This document shows, piece after piece, positions 47,109 through 55,492 of a stretch of DNA of 64,000 nucleotides. The notes under the pieces are model-generated. The model saw only the letters and a list, made by a program, of their open reading frames with translations, did no database searches and was not told where the DNA came from. This DNA comes from Haemophilus sp. CCUG 60358 (lineage in GTDB: Bacteria; Pseudomonadota; Gammaproteobacteria; Enterobacterales; Pasteurellaceae). Within the stretch, counting starts at the first letter, position 1, and each line of letters begins with the position of its first letter. A program made the position numbers and the translations under genes. The stretch is from positions 1 through 64,000 of the forward strand of contig NZ_LZOZ01000015.1 of assembly GCF_001679485.1 (NCBI RefSeq), read 5' to 3'.

Positions 47109-48215
47109 ATGATGCGATATGGTGTTGTTGGCGTTGGCTATTTTGGTGCAGATTTAGCCCGCTTCATGAATGAATTTGATGATGCACAGATTACCATGGT
47201 ATATGACCCTGAAAATGGTGAAACCATTGCTCAAGAATTGCAATGCGTAGCAGCAAAATCTCTTGAAGAATTGGTCACTTCCCCTGATGTGGATTGCGTG
47301 ATTGTCGCCACCCCTAACTACTTACACAAAAAACCGGTCATTCTTGCAGCGAAAAACAAAAAACATGTTTTCTGTGAAAAACCAATCGCCTTAAGTTATC
47401 AAGACTGTGACGACATGGTACGTGCTTGCGAAGAAAATGGTGTCACCTTTATGGCTGGCCATGTGATGAACTTCTTTAACGGTGTTCACCATGCCAAAGA
47501 ATTAATCAATCAAGGCGTGATCGGTAAAGTGCTTTATTGCCACACCGCACGTAACGGCTGGGAAGAACAACAACCAACCATTTCATGGAAAAAAATCCGT
47601 GAAAAATCTGGCGGCCACTTATACCACCATATTCACGAATTAGACTGTGTACAATTCATTATGGGTGGTATGCCAAAAACCGTTACCATGGCAGCCGCCA
47701 ATGTTGCACACAAAGGCGAAAAATTCGGTGATGAAGACGATATGATTTTTGTCACCATGGAATACGATGATAATCGCTTCGCTGTTCTAGAATGGGGTTC
47801 CGCTTTCCGTTGGGGTGAACATTATGTATTAATTCAAGGGGAAAAAGGCGCGATCAAACTTGATATGTACAATACCAAAGGCACCCTTCGTGTGGATGGA
47901 AAAGACACCTATTTCCTCATTCACGAAACCCAAGAAGAAGATGATGACCGTACCCGTATTTACAACAGCACAGAAATGGATGGTGCGATTCAATACGGTA
48001 AACCGGGTAAACGCACACCGCTTTGGTTGAGTTCTATCATGAAAAAAGAAATGCGTTATTTAAACGATATTCTTCATGGTATGGAACCAACTGAGGAATT
48101 TGTAAAATTACTCACCGGTGAAGCTGCTCGTGCGGCTATCGCCACTGCTGATGCGTGTACCCGCTCTCGTTACGAAAACCGCAAAGTTGATTTAGCAGAA
48201 ATCATCGGTAAATAA
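47109..48215 (+). CDS. nanY: NanY/YjhC-like 2,7-anhydro-Neu5Ac oxidoreductase
   Basis: A 368-residue Gfo/Idh/MocA enzyme closely resembling E. coli YjhC along its whole length: YGVVGVGYFGADLARFMN, YDPENGE, CVIVATPNYLHKKPVI, HVFCEKPIALSY, GGHLYHHIHELDCVQ and FLIHETQEEDDDR. The EKP lysine (Lys91) and the histidines at 173, 174 and 176 are intact. YjhC-type enzymes convert 2,7-anhydro-Neu5Ac to Neu5Ac through NAD-dependent redox steps. GGAG lies six bases before the first ATG. The downstream catabolic genes nanA, nanE and nanK are not in this window. Confidence 0.88.
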   Translation: MMRYGVVGVGYFGADLARFMNEFDDAQITMVYDPENGETIAQELQCVAAKSLEELVTSPDVDCVIVATPNYLHKKPVILAAKNKKHVFCEKPIALSYQDCDDMVRACEENGVTFMAGHVMNFFNGVHHAKELINQGVIGKVLYCHTARNGWEEQQPTISWKKIREKSGGHLYHHIHELDCVQFIMGGMPKTVTMAAANVAHKGEKFGDEDDMIFVTMEYDDNRFAVLEWGSAFRWGEHYVLIQGEKGAIKLDMYNTKGTLRVDGKDTYFLIHETQEEDDDRTRIYNSTEMDGAIQYGKPGKRTPLWLSSIMKKEMRYLNDILHGMEPTEEFVKLLTGEAARAAIATADACTRSRYENRKVDLAEIIGK

Positions 48216-48230
48216 AAATAACGTAAAAAT

Positions 48231-48273
48231 AAACCGCACTTTGGTTGAGGAATCAAAGTGCGGTTATTTTTTT
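48231..48273. terminator. USS-pair terminator between nanY and pdxH
   Basis: AACCGCACTTT (48232-48242) pairs with AAAGTGCGGTT (48255-48265), followed by a T run, ending both convergent transcripts. Confidence 0.85.
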
Positions 48274-48291
48274 ACATGTTTTTGAAGAAAC

Positions 48292-48924
48292 TTACGGCGA
48301 TAACCGCTCTCTCTCCCATTTTCCATCATTGAATAAATAACAAATTCGGTCATGTAAACGACTTGGGCGACCTTGCCAGAATTCAATGCGATCAGGAATC
48401 ACAAGATAACCGCCCCAATGTGGTGGACGAGGTACGTTTAATGGGTGTTTTGCTGCAATCAGAGCAGCTTTCGCTAATAAAGATTTGTGACTAGAAATGA
48501 CTGCACTTTGCTCGCTGGCCCAAGCGCCAATTCGGCTGGTGTAAGGGCGAGTCGCAAAATATTCATCTGATTGTTCAGGCGAGATTTTTTCAGCTTTGCC
48601 CTCAATACGAATAGAACGTTCTAATTCAGGCCAAAAGAATGTTAGGGCAACGAAAGGATTATGTTCTATGGCGCGACCTTTTCGGCTGTGATAATTCGTA
48701 AAAAATACAAAGCCTTGTTCATTCACTTCTTTCAACAGTACCATTCGACTTGTTGGACGGCCCTCTTCATTGACTGTCGCAACATTAACACCTGTTGGCT
48801 CATTGACTTTAGCCGTAATCGCTTCGTTGAGCCATTTTTCAAATTGTTTTATTGGATTGGGATCGCAATCATGCTGAGAAAGCGCCTGTTTGCAATAATC
48901 TTCACGAATATCATGTAAGTCCAT
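48292..48924 (-). CDS. pdxH: Pyridoxine/pyridoxamine 5'-phosphate oxidase
   Basis: FMN enzyme that makes pyridoxal 5'-phosphate. I start at 48924 (210 residues, [15 protein letters not shown]), which has a GGAGAAAG ribosome site; a longer frame adds nine residues outside the family. [19 protein letters not shown], the FMN-binding [10 protein letters not shown] and the ending [12 protein letters not shown] are typical. The start lies just beyond the hbpA terminator on the same strand. Confidence 0.94.
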   Translation of the reverse strand: MDLHDIREDYCKQALSQHDCDPNPIKQFEKWLNEAITAKVNEPTGVNVATVNEEGRPTSRMVLLKEVNEQGFVFFTNYHSRKGRAIEHNPFVALTFFWPELERSIRIEGKAEKISPEQSDEYFATRPYTSRIGAWASEQSAVISSHKSLLAKAALIAAKHPLNVPRPPHWGGYLVIPDRIEFWQGRPSRLHDRICYLFNDGKWERERLSP

Positions 48925-48949
48925 TTTCTTTCTCCTTTTGCTTGAAAAC

Positions 48950-48975
48950 AAAAAGCCCTTGCAACTGCAAGGGCT
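48950..48975 (-). terminator. hbpA terminator
   Basis: A perfect 10-bp stem (48954-48963 with 48966-48975) reads into TTTTTGTTTTC on the minus strand, about 15 bases before the pdxH ribosome site. Confidence 0.85.
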
Positions 48976-48990
48976 AGTATAGTCCGTTAA

Positions 48991-50637
48991 TTATTTACCA
49001 TCAACACTCACGCCATAAAATGCATCGTAGCCGAATGGACTTTGTACGTAGCCTTTTACGCGAGGACTAAGTGGTGCGAAACCAATAGAGTGAGCAACTG
49101 GAATCCATGGTGCTTGTTCATGGAAAATCACTTGTGCTTGTTTATAAAGTGCTGCACGTTCTTCTTTATTAGTTAAGCCAATCGCTTTATCTAATAAGGC
49201 ATCAAATTCTGCATTTTTGAAACGAGCAAAGTTTGAGTTACCAGCGTTAGCACTTGCAAGTAATGGAGAAAGGAAGTTATCCGGATCACCGTTATCACCT
49301 GACCAACCGAAGATACCTGCCGTTAATTCACCTGCTTTAGCACGTTTTTGATAGTCTGCCCATTCAAACGTTACTGGATTTGCTTTTACACCCACTTTTG
49401 CCCAGTCAGCCATCACAAGTTCAGCCATACGTTTTGGATTTGGGTTAGACGCACGCACCACTGGTTGAATCCAGAAGTCCGTTTCAAAACCGTTTGGATA
49501 ACCTGCTTCCGCTAAAAGCTGTTTCGCTTTCTCTGGATCATACGGATAATCTTGGATTTCGTTGTTATAACTCCAAATTGTTGGTGGCAATGGGTTTTTC
49601 GCTGCAGTACCTGCACCTTGATAAACCGCTTCAATAATGGCTTTTTTATCTACAGCATAGTTCAATGCTTGGCGTACTTTCGCGTTATCAAACGGTGCTT
49701 TTTCCGTATTGAATGCGATATATGCCACGTTCAAACCTTTTTGTTCCAAAAGCTGTACTTTCGGATCAGTTTTCATTTTGGCTAAATCCGCCACGTTCGG
49801 GAAGAGAATTAAATCACAAGAACCTGCTTGTAACTTCGCATAACGCGTCGTTGCATCGGGTACGATGCTAATCACTAAACGATCAAGTGGTGTACGACCT
49901 TTCCAATAAGTTTCATTCGCTACATATTGTGCCGCTTGGTCAGTTTTGTAATCCACAAAAATAAACGGACCTGTACCTACCGGTTTGTTATCGATTGTTT
50001 CTGGTTTACCCGCTTTCAACATCGCATCTGCATATTCAGCTGAGTAAATAGAGATAAAGTCCATCCCCAAGCTTGCTAAGAAAGTCGCATCTTTTTTATT
50101 CAAAGTAATACGAACAGTGCTGTCATCCACTTTCTCAACTGATTTTAATAAATCTGGGAATTTCATCGCTTTGAAATACGGATAAGTCCCTTTCGATACG
50201 TTGTGATAAGGGTGGTTAGGATCTAACTGACGTTGGAAAGAAAAGATCACATCATCCGCATTAAAATCACGTGTTGGCGTAAATTCTTTTGTCGTATGGA
50301 ATTTCACCCCTTTACGCAAATGGAACGTGTAAGTTAAACCATCGTCACTGATCTCCCAGCTTTCAGCTAAGGCTGGCTCAAGGTCAGTTGAACCTTTTTT
50401 GAATTCAACCAAGCGGTTATACACTTGCTGTGAACTCGCATTGTAAGATGTGCCTTCCATTACCAATGCCGGGCTAAAGCCAAGTGGTGCTTTTGCCGTA
50501 CAGTACACAAATGTGTTATTGCCTGAAGGTTTAGCTGTTTCTGCTTTCGTAGTTTCTTTTGCTGCAGAACCAGATTGATCACAAGCAGCTAAAAACAAAC
50601 TTGCTGCAACAAGTGTTAATGTCGCTTTTAGTTTCAT
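48991..50637 (-). CDS. hbpA: Haem-binding lipoprotein HbpA (DppA-family)
   Basis: Periplasmic family 5 binding lipoprotein of 548 residues, starting at 50637 (MKLKATLTLVAASLFLAAC) with the lipobox Cys19; the longer frame adds 14 residues before the signal. The mature sequence closely follows H. influenzae HbpA, with FVYCTAKAPLGFSPAL, WSGDNGDPDNFLSPLL and the ending FYGVSVDGK. HbpA is implicated in haem and glutathione uptake through the Dpp permease. No permease genes are adjacent. Its role may differ in a species that also makes haem. Confidence 0.92.
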   Translation of the reverse strand: MKLKATLTLVAASLFLAACDQSGSAAKETTKAETAKPSGNNTFVYCTAKAPLGFSPALVMEGTSYNASSQQVYNRLVEFKKGSTDLEPALAESWEISDDGLTYTFHLRKGVKFHTTKEFTPTRDFNADDVIFSFQRQLDPNHPYHNVSKGTYPYFKAMKFPDLLKSVEKVDDSTVRITLNKKDATFLASLGMDFISIYSAEYADAMLKAGKPETIDNKPVGTGPFIFVDYKTDQAAQYVANETYWKGRTPLDRLVISIVPDATTRYAKLQAGSCDLILFPNVADLAKMKTDPKVQLLEQKGLNVAYIAFNTEKAPFDNAKVRQALNYAVDKKAIIEAVYQGAGTAAKNPLPPTIWSYNNEIQDYPYDPEKAKQLLAEAGYPNGFETDFWIQPVVRASNPNPKRMAELVMADWAKVGVKANPVTFEWADYQKRAKAGELTAGIFGWSGDNGDPDNFLSPLLASANAGNSNFARFKNAEFDALLDKAIGLTNKEERAALYKQAQVIFHEQAPWIPVAHSIGFAPLSPRVKGYVQSPFGYDAFYGVSVDGK

Positions 50638-50657
50638 AAGTTGTCCTTTCTTTGCAA

Positions 50658-50676
50658 GGTAAGTTTCTCGCTTACC
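50658..50676 (-). promoter_or_regulatory. Hairpin in the hbpA leader
   Basis: GGTAAG-CGAGAAA-CTTACC on the minus strand ends about 20 bases before the hbpA start, next to the AAAGGA ribosome site. A possible promoter (TTGACT 50742-50747, TAAAAT 50721-50726, 15-base spacer) lies upstream. Confidence 0.35.
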
Positions 50677-50806
50677 CAACCATCAATTGTGGTAGATTTG
50701 AATCCACCCTGTATATAAAAATTTTACTTAAGATATAAGCAAGTCAAACTTTTACAAAATAAGAAAATGATCTTTCTTATAACAAATTAAACTAAGGTAT
50801 TCAATA

Positions 50807-52216
50807 TCAGCGTTTTTTCCGCAAATGATCCCCGTCTGTTTTGTGCAAATAGCTCAATATCCAAACTAATGCGATCGCAAAAACAGAAGTGGTCAGAAAC
50901 GTGTAACTGAAAGCATGTTGTAATGCACCCCCTTCATTACCAATAAATTGACGATATAACGTTAAAATAATGGATGCCACCGCGATACCAAACCCAATAC
51001 CCACTTGTTGCACAATACTCAATAAGGTTGAACCTGCACCACTTTGTTCCTGTGATAGATCGCCAACGGTAAGTGTGTTAATTGAGGTAAAAATCATCGA
51101 CATGCAGGCACCATACCACATCAGATTACATATAATCCACGTCGTTGATGATGTGGTATCAAGCCATGACATGGAAACTGTTGAACCAGCCATTAAAAGT
51201 GACGATAAAATTAACGTAGTTTTATAACCTAGCATATTTAAAATATGCCCAATAAAACGTTTAAATACGACAGACATTAACGCAATGGGTGCAAGCAACC
51301 AGCCTGACTCTTCAGCTGAATAGCCAAAAGAAAGTTGGAACATTAATGGTAATAAGAACGGCACAGCCGAACCGGAAAGGCGAATAAAGATATTGGCTGC
51401 AATACCTAATCGGAATGTTCTCGTATTGAAAAGAGATAAAGGTAAAATGGCACGTTCATTACCTTTTGCATAAAAATAATAGGCCACCAATAATGCAATA
51501 CCAATCGACAATGCACTATATGTAGTCATATTGTCACGGTGACTTTCGCCCAGTAAATCAAGCCCGAGCGTTAAACCGACTAAACCAAATGCAAAGAGTA
51601 AAAAGCCTGTCCAGTCTAACTTATTCGCATTACCCTTATGATTTCCCATCACTTTAGCCGCCGCCCAGAAGCCTAACATGCCAATAGGAATATTGATTAA
51701 GAAAATCCAATGCCATGACGTATGCACCACAAGCCAACCACCTAAAATCGGGCCAAGAATCGGGCCAATCAATCCCGCTGTTGCCATTAAATTCCAGGCA
51801 TTAATTAATTGATTTTTGGGTACGGTTTGAATAATCGCAAGTCGAGCAACCGGCATCATAAATGCTCCACCAACACCTTGGAGAATCCGTGCAAGCACAA
51901 GGGTTTCGAGAGAAGTTGCCATTGCACAGGCGACTGAACCAAATACGAAGGTAAAAACAGCTGAACGGAAAACGGTAAGCGTACCAAATTTAGCTGCCGC
52001 CCAAGCGGTTAAAGGAATAAATAAGGCTACGGCAAGAGAATAGGCAATAATCGCCATTTGCATTTCAAAGACGGGGGTTTGCAGATCTGTTGCGATGGTG
52101 GGTAAGGCAGTATTTAAAATAGTCGCATCCAAGCTTTGCATAAACAAAGCCATGGAAGCCACCCAAGCCAGTCCTTTATAATGCTGACGTTCTATTACTG
52201 CGTCTTTTTCCACCAT
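50807..52216 (-). CDS. DHA2-family MFS exporter (MdtD-like)
   Basis: A 469-residue inner-membrane protein with about 14 helices. ASMALFMQSLDATILNTALPTIA, the motif C-like GPILGPILGGWLV and HWIFLINIPIGMLG are diagnostic of EmrB/MdtD drug:H+ antiporters. No EmrA-like adaptor gene is adjacent, which favours the MdtD type. H. influenzae has a similar gene next to hbpA. The start lies 22 bases inside the end of mobB. Confidence 0.88.
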   Translation of the reverse strand: MVEKDAVIERQHYKGLAWVASMALFMQSLDATILNTALPTIATDLQTPVFEMQMAIIAYSLAVALFIPLTAWAAAKFGTLTVFRSAVFTFVFGSVACAMATSLETLVLARILQGVGGAFMMPVARLAIIQTVPKNQLINAWNLMATAGLIGPILGPILGGWLVVHTSWHWIFLINIPIGMLGFWAAAKVMGNHKGNANKLDWTGFLLFAFGLVGLTLGLDLLGESHRDNMTTYSALSIGIALLVAYYFYAKGNERAILPLSLFNTRTFRLGIAANIFIRLSGSAVPFLLPLMFQLSFGYSAEESGWLLAPIALMSVVFKRFIGHILNMLGYKTTLILSSLLMAGSTVSMSWLDTTSSTTWIICNLMWYGACMSMIFTSINTLTVGDLSQEQSGAGSTLLSIVQQVGIGFGIAVASIILTLYRQFIGNEGGALQHAFSYTFLTTSVFAIALVWILSYLHKTDGDHLRKKR

Positions 52217-52704
52217 TGATAAATAAATTCAGCGATTTGTTCAATGTGATTAATATCTAATAAAGTGCGGTCAGTTTCAAGCGAATAATTTGTTGCTAAA
52301 GCTAACACGTTTTCATCTAATTCCGGCAACGGTTTTGTCATCTCTTGTCGATGCAATAGAATCTTTGGAATGGGTTCTTGTTTAAATCCTTCCACCAAAA
52401 CTAGATCCGTTAAATGACGATCAAACTGTTGGCTTAAATAGGCTAATGAAACCGGCTCTTGAGGGGTTTCTGTCATCAATGCCCAACGATTATCACAAGC
52501 CATAATAACTTGCGCAGACCCCGCCTCTTTCATTCGCCAACTGTCTTTTCCTTCTTTATCCACATGAGCGTTGTGATGGCTGTGTTTAATCACTGAAACA
52601 CGTAGGCCTTTTTTAATTAATTGAGGAAGCAATTTTTCCAGCAATGTGGTTTTGCCACTACCGCTGTAACCTGTAATGCCAAGAAGAGGAAGGGGATTAT
52701 TCAT
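52195..52704 (-). CDS. mobB: Molybdopterin-guanine dinucleotide biosynthesis adaptor MobB
   Basis: A 169-residue GTP-binding protein assisting MobA in adding GMP to molybdopterin. The Walker A GYSGSGKTT is at 12-20, followed by VSVIKHSHH and later DLVLVEGFKQEPIPKI, all family signatures. mobA is not in the window. It precedes the exporter gene, with overlap. Confidence 0.93.
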   Translation of the reverse strand: MNNPLPLLGITGYSGSGKTTLLEKLLPQLIKKGLRVSVIKHSHHNAHVDKEGKDSWRMKEAGSAQVIMACDNRWALMTETPQEPVSLAYLSQQFDRHLTDLVLVEGFKQEPIPKILLHRQEMTKPLPELDENVLALATNYSLETDRTLLDINHIEQIAEFIYQWWKKTQ

Positions 52705-52741
52705 TGTAAAAACCTTAAGAAAAATGACCGCACTTGATAAA

Positions 52742-52767
52742 ACAAAACCCCGCAGGACGGGGTTTAG
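52742..52767 (-). terminator. rseB terminator
   Basis: The stem AAACCCCG/CGGGGTTT is followed by TTGTTTTATC on the minus strand, between rseB and mobB. Confidence 0.8.
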
Positions 52768-52839
52768 CTATCAAAATCCATTAGGTGAAGAAAGTATAGC
52801 AAGGGGAAACAAAATAGCAACTTTCTCACTGCTACTGAA

Positions 52840-53784
52840 TTATTTTAGGAATGTTACACCTTGTACAATTCGTTTCGCTGCAGCAATTGGAAGCTGTCCG
52901 ATAAAGGTAATTTCTTTATCGCCTATGACTTCACTGTAAATCGTGTAAGCCCCTTGTTTCCACGTGTTTTCTTTTGCAGCGGTGCTATCCGCTTTATTGA
53001 TATAAAGTGTAAAAGTGAAAAGACCATCACTAAATAACGCATTTTCAATTACTTCACCGTCTATCACATCTTGATTCTGGCGAATTAAATCAAACCCTTG
53101 TGGTAACCAATCAGTTTTCCAATTGATTGAAAGGGATGATTCTTGTTTTCCTTCATTTAAAAGTGGCGGCACTGACACCTTATTAAGGTAATCGGTTAAA
53201 CCTCGTAGACGATCATCTATATATAACGTCACCACGCGGAATTGATCCAATAATTTGCCTTCGCGATCAAGCATATCGCCACGCAATAACAAACCATTTT
53301 CTTCATCTAAGAAAACGAGATATTGATAACGAAAATCGTCTTTTGGCACAATTCGAATGGTATCGACGAATCGGCCTGCAATTCGGTCTTTTCCAAGCTT
53401 AATAAAATCATAATTCTGACTCAGCTTACTAAAATCAGTACGAATCACTGCCGGAAGCGCATCCACAATCTCACCACTGTTAATCGTGAAAGCACGTGAA
53501 CCTGGCTGGAAATAGCTGACTAAATTACCGCGCTGGATGATTTCTTGCTGTTCACCATCTAATGTCACCAACTGTGCATACACTTTTTGCCCTTGTTTAA
53601 TATGGCGATAACGGAACGAGTCCATATTCGTTGGTGTAGTTTGCACAAAAGCAATCTCATAATTTAAATCTCGCATGGCTTGCGACATTTTATTTAATGA
53701 CTGAATTGGCTCTTCTGCAAATGCCGTAAAAGGTAACAGGAATAAGCCTAAAAGTGCGGTTAATTTGAGAAACGTTTTTTTCAT
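52840..53784 (-). CDS. rseB: Sigma-E regulatory protein RseB (MucB)
   Basis: Periplasmic protein that shields RseA from DegS cleavage and senses mislocalised LPS. The 314 residues have a signal peptide (about 1-23) and a LolA-like MucB/RseB fold, with LNKMSQAMRDLNYEIAFV and YVFLD-like segments (here YLVFLDEENGLLLR), and a C-terminal small domain with GVTFLK at the end. A USS encodes Thr9-Ala10-Leu11 of the signal peptide. There is no recognisable ribosome site; a 7-codon ORF ends on the start codon (TTATGA overlap). Confidence 0.93.
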   Translation of the reverse strand: MKKTFLKLTALLGLFLLPFTAFAEEPIQSLNKMSQAMRDLNYEIAFVQTTPTNMDSFRYRHIKQGQKVYAQLVTLDGEQQEIIQRGNLVSYFQPGSRAFTINSGEIVDALPAVIRTDFSKLSQNYDFIKLGKDRIAGRFVDTIRIVPKDDFRYQYLVFLDEENGLLLRGDMLDREGKLLDQFRVVTLYIDDRLRGLTDYLNKVSVPPLLNEGKQESSLSINWKTDWLPQGFDLIRQNQDVIDGEVIENALFSDGLFTFTLYINKADSTAAKENTWKQGAYTIYSEVIGDKEITFIGQLPIAAAKRIVQGVTFLK

Positions 53785-53805
53785 AAATAAATCAATTGAT
53801 CCATA

Positions 53806-53837
53806 AAAAAATTCACCACGCCTAAGGTGGTGAATTA
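53806..53837 (-). terminator. Intrinsic terminator between rseA and rseB
   Basis: On the minus strand a perfect 10-bp stem (53828-53837 with 53811-53820), loop CTTAGGC, is followed by TTTTT beyond the stem's own TT. It sits 18 bases after the rseA stop and about 26 bases before the rseB start. Confidence 0.8.
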
Positions 53838-53854
53838 TCGATTAATTGCTGTAA

Positions 53855-54436
53855 TTATTTCGCTTGGTTGCTACCCACATTTAAGCTATCTGCATGCATA
53901 CGACGCTGTAATTCATAGTTTTGCAACATCGTACCAATACGGCGATTTTTTTGCTCAACCTGTTCCGAAGTGGCTACATCTTTGGTCGGAGCGTTGTAAC
54001 TTACTTCTTGAACTGAACTGTTAAATGGTAAGGTTTGTAAAACAGGGTTTTCTGGTGTAACCGACGTGCTTTTCGCATTAAATGATTGCACACCTACTAC
54101 TGCCACTAAACACACACCTGCAGCCACCGCAATTTGTGTCATTGGTGCAAAGAATGCTTTTAATTTTTGCACGAATGGTAAGCTGTCTGCTTCTTCTGGT
54201 GTTGGTTGAGAAACAGTAATCTCAACGTGTTTTACTTCTTCTAATTCAATTAAATCAGCCATTTTCGCGGTAAAATCAGCACCTAATAATACTGGTGACT
54301 CTTTACGCATAACTGCTCTTACTGTGTGATACGCCGCCCAAGATTCTTGTGAATCTTTATCCTGACAAAGTTGTTCCGTCAACTCGGCACTGACTTCTTC
54401 TCCATCCATATAGGCTGAAAGTAACTCTTTTTGCAT
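53855..54436 (-). CDS. rseA: Anti-sigma-E factor RseA
   Basis: Single-pass inner-membrane inhibitor of RpoE. The 193 residues have an N-terminal sigma-binding domain (about 1-65, MQKELLSAYMDGEEVSAELT), one membrane helix (about 100-118, QIAVAAGVCLVAVVGVQSF) and a periplasmic tail where RseB binds and DegS cuts. It follows rpoE by 21 bases. The tail is divergent, as usual. Confidence 0.93.
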   Translation of the reverse strand: MQKELLSAYMDGEEVSAELTEQLCQDKDSQESWAAYHTVRAVMRKESPVLLGADFTAKMADLIELEEVKHVEITVSQPTPEEADSLPFVQKLKAFFAPMTQIAVAAGVCLVAVVGVQSFNAKSTSVTPENPVLQTLPFNSSVQEVSYNAPTKDVATSEQVEQKNRRIGTMLQNYELQRRMHADSLNVGSNQAK

Positions 54437-54457
54437 TTTATAAACTCCGACTTTATT

Positions 54458-55033
54458 TTAACGTTGCATAAGCGGTTGTATTTTGTTCTCAATCACTTCC
54501 CGAGCACGGAAAATGCGAGAACGTACAGTGCCTACTGGGCAATCCATTATTTCTGCGATTTCTTCGTAACTTAACCCTTCAAGCTCACGCAGGGTAATCG
54601 CGGTTCTTAAATCTTCTGGCAAACTGTGAATGGTATCAAATACCACTTTTTCTAATTCGCTAGATAACATTTCATTTTCAGGGGTATCTACATCACGTAG
54701 ATGAGTTCCCACATCGTAGCTTTCGGCATCTTCAGCCAAAATATCTTCGCTCGGTGGACGGCGCCCCTGTGCCGTTAAGTAATTCTTTGCCGTATTAACG
54801 GCAATTCGATATAGCCAAGTGTAGAATGCACTATCGCCCCGAAAGGATTCAATGGAACGATAGGCCTTAATAAAGGATTCTTGTACAACATCTGGAATGT
54901 CGTTATGAGAAATGTAGCGGGTTAAAAGTCCGGCTACTTTATTTTGATAACGAGAAACCAATAAATTAAAGGCTTTTTTATCGCCTTGCTGCACTCTTTC
55001 TACCAAAGCCTGATCTGTTAGCTGTTCAGCCAT
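54458..55033 (-). CDS. rpoE: Envelope-stress sigma factor RpoE (sigma-E)
   Basis: ECF sigma factor directing transcription of outer-membrane repair genes. The 191 residues carry region 2 (VQQGDKKAFNLLVSRYQ, DVVQESFIKAYRSIESFRGD in part, FYTWLYRIAVNTAKN) and region 4 (LRELEGLSYEEIAEIMDCPVG). A GGAG ribosome site precedes the ATG. It is autoregulated through the sigma-E promoter at 55098-55125 and co-transcribed with rseA. Confidence 0.97.
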   Translation of the reverse strand: MAEQLTDQALVERVQQGDKKAFNLLVSRYQNKVAGLLTRYISHNDIPDVVQESFIKAYRSIESFRGDSAFYTWLYRIAVNTAKNYLTAQGRRPPSEDILAEDAESYDVGTHLRDVDTPENEMLSSELEKVVFDTIHSLPEDLRTAITLRELEGLSYEEIAEIMDCPVGTVRSRIFRAREVIENKIQPLMQR

Positions 55034-55097
55034 ATATCTCCTATGCTACGTCTAACACGCCTTCATATATTCAAGACAGCAAGCTATTGTTGCTTTA

Positions 55098-55125
55098 TCA
55101 GACAGAGTTAAAATTGAAAAGTTCC
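55098..55125 (-). promoter_or_regulatory. Sigma-E promoter of rpoE
   Basis: On the minus strand GGAACTT (55119-55125) and TCTGA (55098-55102) are separated by 16 bases, an exact match to the RpoE consensus. Transcription would start near 55092, about 59 bases before rpoE. Confidence 0.9.
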
Positions 55126-55150
55126 TTATGTATAAAAAATTTCAAAAAAA

Positions 55151-55408
55151 TTAACGGACATTCGTTTTCTGCACATCTTGGATATATTCAACCATCGCTT
55201 GCACTTCGGCATCGTCTGATTGACTGCCATTAAAAAACCACGAAAAAAGTTGTAAATCCGTGGCGGCAAGTAAACGAATAAAAATATCTTTTTTGTCGTC
55301 AGTCAGTTGGTCAAAATGCGCTTTATAAAAAGGCATGATGATTTTATCCAACTCAAGCATACCTCGACGACAATCCCATTCAATGCGGAGTTTATTGTAT
55401 TTATCCAT
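55151..55408 (-). CDS. sdhE: FAD assembly factor SdhE (CptB/YgfY)
   Basis: An 85-residue helical protein that promotes covalent flavin attachment to succinate dehydrogenase or fumarate reductase flavoprotein subunits. The invariant RGxxE motif is RRGMLELD (14-21), and DDKKDIFIRLLAATDLQLFSW follows the family. It lies upstream of rpoE on the same strand, but the sigma-E promoter between them makes rpoE independent. Confidence 0.92.
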   Translation of the reverse strand: MDKYNKLRIEWDCRRGMLELDKIIMPFYKAHFDQLTDDKKDIFIRLLAATDLQLFSWFFNGSQSDDAEVQAMVEYIQDVQKTNVR

Positions 55409-55446
55409 AATTTCTCCCTAAATCATTGTAATTATACCTGATAAAT

Positions 55447-55478
55447 GAAAAGTGCGGTTAAAAATTACCGCACTTTTT
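55447..55478. terminator. USS-pair terminator after fruA
   Basis: Facing USS at 55450-55458 and 55467-55475 extend to an AAAAGTGCGGT/ACCGCACTTTT stem with T runs on both sides. Confidence 0.82.
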
Positions 55479-55492
55479 AATCAAAGAATCGA

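Noticed and set aside
48991..50637. Naming this gene dppA
   Set aside because: The sequence follows H. influenzae HbpA more closely, and no Dpp permease genes are adjacent.
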